Shown here: positions 48,901-60,600 of the stretch, in pieces
Position numbering within the stretch: position 1 is the first letter of the stretch
Layout of the letters: each line of letters opens with the position of its first letter
From: Saturnia japonica
Taxonomy: Eukaryota > Arthropoda > Insecta > Lepidoptera > Saturniidae
Assembly (NCBI GenBank): GCA_033032175.1
Contig: CM065323.1
Span: forward strand, 7,440,001 to 7,504,000
DNA length: 64,000 nt
Direction: 5' to 3'
Program-made: the position numbers and the translations under genes
Notes under the pieces: generated by a model
Told to the model about the DNA's origin: nothing
The model's database searches: none
What the model saw: the letters and a program-made list of their open reading frames with translations, nothing else

Positions 48901-51900
48901 CGACACTGGGGCAATAGATGTCATACGGAACTTGCTTCAAATATGATGAAGCTCGGAGATCCAAAGATAGCTGATAGATAGCTAATTTTCTTTCACAGTC
49001 ATCTTTTTTTATGGTAACATACCCGTTACATGTCTGTTTCATCAAAACAGGTGGTGGTAAAAACCCCTCTCGTAATAGTCGCCAAAGGCTAGATCGTCGC
49101 ACACCACAAACATAGAACATCCTCGCATTTTACTATTTGTAATAAATAATGTGATTCACGTACATGATGTGCGTACCAAATCGCATCATTTTTCAATACC
49201 TTAGCCTGTTTGATATCCAGTATCTGTTGGCGCAATGAATTCGGCAACTACAGGAAAATCATCAATCACCATTTGTTTCCCTATAATAGCCAGAACAATG
49301 CCTGCACTCTCAAAGTTTCGTTTTTCTAACACCAAGTCAGTAGTTCGATAATCGAGATGTGAACCGAAATAAAATATTATATTTTGAAAAAAAAATGTGA
49401 TGTCACAAAATTTGGGACCCCTCCCCACCCCTTGTCACACTCTGTCGACCCACTCCCTCCCCTAAACGTGTGACGTAATTTATGGATGGCCCCTAAAGTT
49501 ATTATATGAGTTTCTAGTATCTACACCTCCGAATCTCTTAACTGTGCTTTTAAATTCAACACATTTGTAACTGGCATGTTTCGTGCATTTGTGAAAATGA
49601 CACGTCACACACAAAACTGCCTCACACTATACCTTATTCATCATACGAATCGTTGCATGACTATTTATGTCAAATGTTCATTTTAGAGATGTAGCATAAC
49701 TTAAATTGGATGTTGATCTAACGATTATCAATTCTTTATTAGAACTAAATAAAATCGATAATATAATTATGCTGATATTATTATGATAGATCAATTTAAT
49801 AACCAAATAAATTATAAAAACTGAAAACGCAATCCGGAACATTTGAATTATTGAATGCTTAACACCAAACAACATGATTATTTCTTCCAGTCAATATTCT
49901 TCGTTGCGTGTTGCTGCAGTAAAAATGTAGGAATTGAGTCAATATATATTTTTTATTAGAAATTAAAAAATTAAGTAATAAATGAAATGTGCAACGGCAT
50001 TCCTTTAATTTGATAAAATTTTCGATTCTTCCGATTTATTAATTTTATTATTTTCGTTTACTCTAGTTTTGAGTACCATAGAAAATAATGCTGCACGTAG
50101 TGAGAAAAAAAATACGAATATTCTCAAAAATCATTATATAGAAGTTATTTAAGGTTTTGTCACGTAAAATGATTTGAAAACGTTTATCTTAATTTTTATT
50201 ATAATGATAATTGATAGTTGAAATTTAGTATTTAGGTTATGTCAGAATTCGCATGACCTAACAATTTACGTTCTTAGGACATGTCAATAAACCTTTCTTA
50301 TGATGATAGTATAGGTGTGTATCAAATTAAAAAAAGTTAATTAAACTGATAAATCTAATAACTATTTGAAATTGTCCGTATCCCAGGTTCAATATTAAAG
50401 GACTTTATCAGAGATGATCACGAGCACTCGTTCTCAATATCGTCGCTCTCCGTCCAGCTGTACACGACGCCGTCCATCGCTCATCATCTCATAGCAAAGC
50501 ACGATGCGCTCTTTGTCGTTATGAACACGTTTGTTAGCGAGTGCAATCGACGCTGCACTGATGTAAGTACTCCTGCTCTGTTTCATTGGCATAGCTAGAG
50601 ATGGATGGCTGCCTCAGGCGATATCCGACCGTGATAAGATCGAAAACTTACACATACTAACATATAATGTTTTTCAAAAATGATAAATGGTTCAATCTAC
50701 TATTTTATCCACACTTTGCTGTTCCTCACATGTTTTTATAAATATTTACACCCATGGCTATTAAAAATGCCGATGATTGACGCGAGAAGATTTATTTGAA
50801 TACAGTTTCAAATAACACGAACTCACAACACTGTTATTTATTACAGTGTGGTTTTGCTTCCTTTTATCGCTCATTGTTATCGCTTTGTAATTCAAAACTG
50901 AACTGCGTCGGCGCCGCGCCTAAGTTGCTTATGCACCTTCACTAAACGACCGCAGAAACATCGTGAAACGTTGCGAGCTTTTTATTACGTAATCGAGGCG
51001 GTAAGCCCTTTACATGTGTGTGTAAACTGCGATGTTTACACTAACATGCGCCGCGGTTGTTTACGACGCGAACATTATTTAGATGTCCTGAGAAGTTTCT
51101 AGTTGCTTCGCGATATTTCGGGAACAGGATTTTTTCTATATTTTTTATCGGGTTATATACAGGTCGCAACAATATGTTCTAATTTTATTTAAGATTATCT
51201 TAATGCCATTCTCAAAAATATTTTGTTTCTATGAAATTTTATGGTAGATCAGGATACCAAATATCAGCTCCATACAAAACTTTCTTTTCCGAAAACCACA
51301 TTAACTTGTGAATTTTCATAATAAATTAACCGACTTGTCACTTGCGGTAAATTTTTATTATAGAACAAAACGGTAAGATATATATTTTATCATGTGTAAT
51401 ACAAAATAGCAATAAGGCAAAACCACTCTTATAAAAAAACTGTTTGTTTCCTTGCCAAAATTTATATACTGAGTTACCTTCAGGAATTTTCCCAGAAAAC
51501 CTTTCGATAGCGTTTTCGCCGTAAGTAATTTCCGTTTTGTTTGCCTTCACTCGTACGGGTTTGTTGAAGGCTATTTCAGCTATTAAACTTGTGATTCCAT
51601 TTCATAAAATCGCAAGCTATAGTACTAAACAATTTTTTAAAGTCATTTCATTGGTTTGTATTTGTCAATATGGATCTTTAAGTACATTCGATCAAATGGG
51701 GATGTTCTGAAGAAGGGTCACATCAAGAGTACTCTAACCCAGCGAGCATTCATGAAAAGGTTGATGAATGTTAAAAAGCTAAAGATATCCGTTGGGAATG
51801 TATCGTGATTTATGTATGTATGTAACCTAATAATCTATATAGGTAAGTGAATATAAATATATTTTATTTTTCCAGGGTCGACTGTCGTTCGATCGAAATC

Positions 51901-54606
51901 ACGTATCTCTCGCGTTCAAACGCGCTCAGTTTATATTGTACGATGTGAAGTACTTGCTCGGTTCGATTCCAACTACCTTCGACGATGATCTACGGAGAGG
52001 CTTCCTACATGGACTCTCCCTTATGCTCAGCCTGTTGGTCATGATGCAGGGCATGGATTCTGTTGTGAGACAGGTGAGTGGGCCGTCGGCTTGATTTCTT
52101 TACACATAGTTTATTATTTATTTACAGATGATTAAATAAAAATAATAATATTCGTGAATAAAAGTACAGTGTAAACTCTATAAAACGAACTTCTGTTTAA
52201 CGAAAAACTTCTTAAAACTAAGGTTTACGTTGTTTCACACTGTTACCCATACATTGAAGCACTCTCTATATGGCGTAACAACCCCTCTCAATAGTGAAAA
52301 CTACGTCATTATTTATACCCCCATAAACATTGATTTCCCTGCCGTAAATATTTCGTACGTAAAAAATGCGATTCTAAGAAATGTGTTAATTTAATTGCCT
52401 GACACATATTTTATTACTGTTCTTACATACTAAGTTTTATGCGTTGTCTTTACGTTATCATATTTTCTTTCAAACTTTGGAATTGAAAAGTTGGCGAATA
52501 AAATAATGATTTTATGTATTGACGAAAAGTAAGATTTATACACGGGGGTTTGTTATCCCGTCAACTTACCTAGCTTTGTTACATCACGTAATCTTCGTTT
52601 TTTACGTTACCCAAACAACATTGGTGGCAAAATGACACAAAATTGTACAATATAATGACGTCAAACGGTTTTGTGAAAACTTTTGTCATGAAATAAGTAA
52701 ACAAAAGGGCTCAATTTATCATTTTTTCTTAAGTATTTGCTCTCTATCTTTTGGTGTCGTTTTGCGACAGCATGCAGCATGGTGTTCAATTAGAAGTGAG
52801 TTATAGTTCCAATCTCTAGTTAAATTGTCAGCAAATGTTGTACAGCAATTTATGATTTTTGGGTTATTCTATTTTTATAATTGTTTGAGATTTATTTTAT
52901 ATTAATATAATATTGGAACCTTTGGGTGCTATTTTACCTACTTGAGGTGATGTAATGGAGTTAACACTAGAGAGAACACCTTTCTCTTCTTTCTAACGAT
53001 TTTGGTGTTGTCGATTCATCCTCGCTCGAACAATAGTACCTATCAATTACTTCAGTGATATCAATTCAAAATATGCTTTTTGTTCGCATTTGTATTTGAG
53101 TATTTGTCCGCTTAGGTTGGACAGCACATGGAGTACGAGCCCGAGTGGGAGTCCGCTTTCAACTTGCACGTGAAGCTGGCGCCTAGCATCACGCTCTTGC
53201 TGGAGTGGTGCGCTGCAGACAAGCTGCTGACCGTCAGCGCGTACCGTATGGCGCTGCGCAGGCATGCTGACACATACACACCTCCACAGAGAGTTGTCAA
53301 AGGTTATTCATTAAGCCCGGTTACAGATTAGTTGCAACGCAACATGCAATGCAACAAAATAAAAACTATTGCGTGCATGTTGCGTGCATTCACAGCGCGC
53401 TCATTGATTTTCGCTGATTGTCGGCTTTTTCGTCGAACGCTTTGAGTGCGCTCAGTGTGATTTATACGGCCATCTGCTACGGACCTGCGCGCTGCGAACA
53501 AGCACAAACCTAGTCTTGCGATATTTGTAGATTGTGATTTAAAATGGACATAAATATTGACTGGGACGAGGAAAAAAGTGTTTAGTTGATCTCAACCTAC
53601 AAAGGAAAGACCGTGCGTACGGTTTTATACACTGATATATTAATAAAATTGAAACAACGATAATAGTCATTTCCACTTCAAAATTGAGCGGCCGTCCACA
53701 TAGCGTTGGCGTTGCGTTACATGTGTTGCAAATAATCTGTACTTAGCCTTATGTGTTTACCGTTCGCTCATCCGATATAGGATCTGAGTTTTTTGCAGCC
53801 AACACCGTTGTTACCAACACATATTGCTCTTTAATAGTTAAGGCGGAAACATATTTTTAAAACGTGACGCGGAGGAAAAGAAAACCACTGAACTATGTCT
53901 AACCGAGATACACAGATAGCGCGACGTCATGTCTGGTGATAAATTTTGGTCATACAAATTAGTATAATTTGATTTGACTCGATACGCGTCATGTCGCATT
54001 GGGTAGCGTGGCGTGTTTAAAGTATGTTTCTTTATGCATTTAATGTCACAAGACATTTCTCATATGTATATTACTTTATTTTGTGTTTCATTTTTACCTT
54101 TTATTTTATTCTCTTTTGAAGTGAAAACTTCTTTAGCACTATTGTGTTTTGATACACGATGAAACGAAAAGAGACAATCACATACATCTATAGGATTTAG
54201 ACTGCGAGAGAATGAGATAGATAATTTATATACACGGTTAATGAATGACTATGATCATCGTCGAATTAGCCTAGTGAAGTGACGAGTAGAGTTGTACTCA
54301 CTGTTGTATGTATACTACGAGTGGTGGATAGTTAAGAGTCCCGCTGATTTAGGATTTTTAAAAAGAGATTTTGAAGCAGATAGTTTTATTTTCTGAATGT
54401 TCATGTATAACGGTTTAATAATATGTACACGAGCTTTTAATAGTTAATATTGTTCGAATCTATACTTAGAGGATAAGGTGAAAATGTTTCCTAAAGGTTA
54501 CAAGACGTGTTAAATATATTAACTTATTATATCATAATAGCACTAATACAGAATGAACATTGCAACTTTAAAAATTGCAAAATATTTAATATGAAATTTT
54601 ATCATT

Positions 54607-54657
<51 letters not shown>

Positions 54658-57600
54658 TAGTAAATAATCAAATCATATAAATGTCTAAACGCAGAATTAG
54701 GGGATCAAAGTGCTCTAGTTATACCGTACGACGTGTCTGTGGAACCTGTGTCGATACACCGCCCTCTGTCGAGATTCATCGCCGGTCTACATCTGTTCCT
54801 TGCTAAACACGACCTTACGTACCACAGCCGTGAGTTCGACCGCCCGGACATGACCAAACCCACACCAGAGGAACTTATGGGTATATTAATTATTGTTATT
54901 ATATTTGATAAATATATAAGGTAGAACAAAGCTACTCGTATTGTTATTAATTACGTCTAAGTTCACTAGTTCTAGGTTTATGTTCTCAACTCAGACAACA
55001 TGGGTAAGCGAAGAGTAAATAAATACGACTGGAAGAAATGCATTTCATTATTAAGTTATTTAATTTCTATAAGGTGTCTTTAAGTATAACGGCAAGCATA
55101 GAATATATTACGCATCACTAGTAATACAGGGTGTAATATTTGAATGGATCAGTGAGGTAATTCTGAAACTATAAGAGATAGAGAAATATGTTCCAAAAAA
55201 ACCATGACATAGATTTTCAAAGAACTTATACGCGAGTCGGGAATCGAACCTAATAATTTATTCAAAAAATAACATGTTATTTTATTATTATACGATAATT
55301 GATATAATAGGTTGTAAGGAATAAATGTTGCTTAAAAACCCTATATCTAAATTTATTTATTTTATTTATAAATGTTTAAAATGACTGCCATTATTACAAT
55401 AATCAAACTGTTTTAGCTAACGATCTTGTTACTGCATCTTGTTGCCGTATTTTCAACTGGTGAATTTTCTTTAAAATGATCTCTATGGTTGTTATTAGTT
55501 CTTCAACGGTATCCTAGCTGGTTTTTTATACTTCATATTTAAGTTAACCCCACAAGAAAAAATCAAGTGTGATAAAATCTGGCGAACTCGTTTATGTTTG
55601 TTGGAAGTTATCTAAGTAGTAGAACTGTGATTCGACTATTGCAATAAAGACGACGTCAAGTTACATTTTATTTAAATACCAGGTTGAACTTCTGTGTAAT
55701 AAGGTAATAACGTTTTGTTCTGTAAAATTAATGATGGTCCTTTGAACAACATTTACATCGAAATATTAGAAGATCTGTTACAATTCCAAGGTGAAATATC
55801 GGGTGAAAACATAGTCCGAGTGTATTCACGGAACACCGACACACAAGAGCCTAATCACAACGTACTTCTTAAATACATAATAATAATAAGTTTTTATTTG
55901 AGCTCACACTTTACTATATTAACATAATCTAATACAATCAACAATTAATTGACGAAAATTGCAAAAAGCAACAAAATGTGAGGTCTGGAGTCTGAAAAAT
56001 GTACAATGACCTGAACCACAGATTTCCAGATAATTACAAGTAATTACATAAAAACAAACACGTCAGTAAATATTAGCATAAGCTCTTTTACTAGTTACAA
56101 ATAATATTCAATAAATACTAAACTATTATACTGAGAAATAAATTATCCACTATAAACAATATTGATTGAGAATATGTGATTTTGGTTAAGTCTGTTAGCC
56201 GTTGTGGATGAGCATTACAGATGCGATCCCAACTGTGAGAGATAGTGACGTTGCTGAGGATTATTAGGAAACAATAGATAATCGATTCCCCGTATTGTAC
56301 ATAAGTTTTCTAATTCTAGAAGTAAGAAATTCTAAATGAGCCTGATAAGAGTGGATATTGTCTATAATTATACTTAATATTTAACAGTATTATCTCTTAC
56401 CAAAAGCTATATAATTAGATTTAAGAGTCAACAATTTAGAGTTTAACCACTGCATCAGAGTGTTTGATCCGCGTTGAGAATGTGAGAAAACCTCAGTCCA
56501 AGACTCATCCGAAAAAAACCAGAGCCATGTCATCTGTAAACATTATTTTACCATGTGGCAGATAAAGATTACATAAGTCATTGATGTAGACGAGAAAGAG
56601 AGTAGGCCCAAGAACGCTTCCTTGGGGCACACCATAATTAATAGGCAAATCACTGCTTGATATAGATTTCAATCCTAACACACTTTGTTCTATTTGATAG
56701 ATAATTGGCAGATTAATGGAGCTGAATACCACGGATCCCTATACGTTTTAACTTGTTAATAAAAACCGGGACAGAGGCAGTATCAAAAGTCTTTGCCAGT
56801 TCAAGAAAAATGGCAGGTGTCTCTTACACTGTTTATCTATTGAAGTAACCATATAATTAGTGAATTCAAATACAGTATCTTTACGTGATTTATTTTTCCC
56901 AAAACCAAATTGATTTTATTTAGGCCTATAGATATTGACAGTCTTTGTTAACGACTTTATGGATCGGAATTGTAATAGAAGATTTTAGAAACGATAAATG
57001 ATACTAGATTATTTCTTGTGTGGTTACCGATATAACTGAGAGTTTACAAAATCAGTAACGATACCTTTAAAGGTCTAACAGAGGCTATAAAGACCAATTG
57101 GAACAGTCGTCATCCGTTGCAACTAAAAAATAAATAAAAGCGTTACCTAAAAAAATACTTTAATACCTTTAAAATCGATGTCATGGTTCTTTAGAACTTA
57201 TTCCTATATATCTTATAGTTTCAAAATTCCCCTAATTGACCGATTTAAATGTTACACTCTGTATAACAAATGATATATCATGTGATAAATCACGTGCTAC
57301 ACCAGTTACGTGATTCGTAAATACTGTTATATATTGTTGTACTAGCGTGATTGAAATTCACATGGATTGAGCTATGATATTTGCGATGCTAATACGCAAA
57401 TTTTCTTTAAGTGAAGCGAAGCTATGAGTGGGAAAATGATAGAACATTTATATTGTAGCAATATTAAAAGAGCGAATCTATTTTAGTGAAATGGAATCTT
57501 ATTAAGCTTAAAGTGTTTTATAACCCTGACATAACTATGTGTGAGTAGAAATTATTTCACATTTAGTCTATTTGTCGTTGCCATGCTACGATGCGGCTCG

Positions 57601-60600
57601 GTATTATTGTCAATCGCCACATGTAAAATATAACTAGTCGTGATGTATCTAAGTCATGATATTATAGCAGAGTGACAAGGTTATTTAAATGTAGATATAA
57701 TTTCCATGTTTGTTTACCGATCAACGGTATCATTTTTATTTAATTTGATTTGTGGATTTTTTTTGTGTATTATATATAATATTATCAATACTCTTTCTAG
57801 TTGGAATAAAAGAATTAATATATATATATAGCATATAATATAATATATTAAAATATATATATGTCGGCTTGCAGAACCGGTGCTGCAGACGATGGCGATG
57901 ATAGCCCAAGTGCACGCGGGAATGTGGCGTAGAAACGGTTTCGCGCTTCTCAATCAGCTATACTTTTACCATAACGTCAAGTGTCGTTTCGAAATGGCCG
58001 ACAGAGATGTTATTATGATGCAGGTATTTATTATAGATAAGATGGTACAAATGTTTTTATTTTAAACAGTGGTTGTGCCCGCGGCTGCGCTCGCGAGGAC
58101 TACAGAGTGGCGTTGATCAGGCACACGCGCGAATAGTGCTGTCCCCGCTACGGGTTATTTTAAAAATTAAAATGTTTACTGTTGGTGATCCTTAGAAGAT
58201 AGCCATATGCTCTCGCTGAGTTTTTTGTAGGTATTTTAATACCTACAATAATGTAGTACATTAATTTGAAATATCTCTTATGGTTTACTCAGCGTAAGCC
58301 ATTTAAGCGTCAGAAATGGTTCACCGTGATCAGTTTTATTTTTATTTCTGCGGCATCCTAATTATTTTTCTAAATTAAAAATAGCATAAGGTTCTCTTTA
58401 TAACAGGAGCTATCTGCCAGTAAAGTCCTGTCTAAATCGGTTCAACAGTTTCGGAGATTACTCTGAACAAAAAAAAAACATATTTAAAAATTTAAACATT
58501 TATGTGTTGTTCAAAGTGCCGTATATACTTCCATGCATTTAGAAAAAAACTGTTATTTTGACATTACAAACAGACACTTCAATTTTATTACTTGTGAATT
58601 ATGTATATGGTCGTCATAGTTATTATGCATGCATACAATACATCAATATAGTTTATTCTTCATAAAGTCCATGTTGTGAATTGTATTAAATTAATAAATA
58701 CATACCAATCATATACAAAAAAAAAACATTTTTTTTCACTATTACATTAACAAATGACAGACATTGTAGGGCTTCCATCGCTATCACTCAGTAGTATCGG
58801 GCGAATATGTTCGAAAGGAAAGGCGATCGTATTATAATGACAATAAAGCTTACTATAGGACTGTAGTTATTTAAACTAAATCCGTGAGAAAATGATGTCT
58901 CGGTACTAGTGTCTTTACTGTTGATAACATAAATCACATTATTGATATAGATAATACAGGTATCAAAAGTAATAGTCGATTGAGGTGTGTCGAATGAACA
59001 CAGTTTCAGTTCTGTAGCAATATTACTGATTTGAAATATTACTTATTAAGTTCCCAATACTAGTGAAGTCATATAAAAATAATACCTCAAAGCTCGATGA
59101 AGCAGGCTAACAAGCTAAATAGAAAAAAAAAACCGAATAGTACCAAACTGTGTTAAATTTGTGTACGTTACAAACAGATTGGTGCGTCGTTGATCGACAG
59201 CGATCAATTTATAATTCACATCCTGAACAAGTTCAATCTGTTGGAATGGGCGAGGCCTGACTTCGAGCATAGCAATATCGAGGATGACACACTCCGGCAC
59301 ACCATCAGCATGGTTGAGGAGTTCCTCGGACTGCTCATTATTGGTACTTGTTCTTTTTTTCTTGTGTTTTAAGCTAATGTTTGATGATTACAAACCGCCG
59401 AATACATGAATGAGATGAAATGAATTACATAATACTATATTGTCTAATTTTTTTTTTTATTTTGGAAATTGGTTTTACAATTAGTTTTATGAATCTTCGT
59501 TTTTTTACAACACGTAGCGTTACTTTTTGTGTTACTTACAGCTAGAGATGAGCAAAACAATAAAATTAATGAATCGTACGAATAAAAAATTCATCGAATT
59601 AATGGATGCCATTGTACATTTGATTTATTAGTTCCTTTTTAAATTTGAACAAAAATTATATTTATTTACGTAATTCTTACATTTTTACTACATCAACACG
59701 CAACGAAGAATATTGCTTGGAAGAATTAATCTTGTTTCGAGTTAGGCATTTAATAATTCAAGTGTTCCAAATTGCGATCTCAATTGCTGTTATAATTTAT
59801 TTTTGTGATTTCACTTACACAGCTTACACACTCCTCAATTGATTTAATGGATAGTCGTATTTAAAATTATAATTATCTCTAAAAAAGAATCGATAATCGT
59901 AAATTCTTCATCCAATTTAAGTTATGCTACATCTCTAAACTAAGCATTTGACATGTGTCATGCAAGCTCTTATTATGATGAACAAAGTATAATTATTATA
60001 TATTCGATGTCCAGCGTTCCACAACAGTGCGTTTCTTAAGGCACTTTCTGCCTCGCTCAACCACTTTGTGGAACCAGCTGTCGCCTGAGAAATTTCCGTG
60101 CCGTTATGACCTGGTGACCTTCAAGAATAGAGCTTATTCTTTCCTAAAAAGCCGGCAACTCATCAGCACGGGTGTTGCAGATGTTTGTGGGCGGCGGTGA
60201 TCACTTTCCATCAGGTGCGCCACCTGCCCGTTTGCCACCTTTTTATCATTAAAAAAATGCCCCTCACTGTTGTAAACCTTTATTTTATTATATCAGTAAT
60301 CGGTGCTCGATACGCACCTGGAGTCGGCGACATCTCCAATGATGATAGAATCATGAAGGAAATAGTTCAACTGCTCTGCGTCAAACCGATGCCACATTCC
60401 GAATTAAACAGGTAAAACTTTTTATATTGCTATTTATGGAATTTCCATTTTCATTTTATCCCTTTCGGATTTAAATTGATACTGTATGATTCTTGGCAGA
60501 CATCGATAAAGAAACTACATTTATTTAAAGGACATTACACGAGTTATTATTACAGTATAATTATAATTATTTTCTATATAGGGTTTGTATTATAAATAAC

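Larger units (their letters stand above)
53752..54700. other. Rest of UBR intron 11
   Basis: Holds the family R2 repeat (54115-54385) and the TA microsatellite (54611-54652). The acceptor is AATTAG, directly before exon 12. Confidence 0.5.
55132..57266. mobile_element. 2.1-kb DNA transposon with about 100-bp inverted ends
   Basis: The left end ATACAGGGTGTAATATTTGA, with CTGAAACTATAAGAGATAGA and AACCATGACATAGATTTTC further in, is mirrored on the right by TTACACTCTGTATAAC, TATCTTATAGTTTCAAAATT and AAAATCGATGTCATGGTTC. The interior carries transposase remnants and a reverse-transcriptase fragment. Confidence 0.7.
54881..57874. other. UBR intron 12, mostly one DNA transposon
   Basis: A 3.0 kb intron. 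About 55132-57266 is a long-inverted-repeat transposon with transposase relics and a reverse-transcriptase fragment. Short TA-rich runs precede exon 13 at 57815-57860. Confidence 0.55.
59344..60296. other. UBR intron 14
   Basis: Contains repeat family M (59690-59975) and the 3' end of a LINE (about 60005-60260). Exon 15 follows 36 bp after the LINE tail. Confidence 0.55.
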
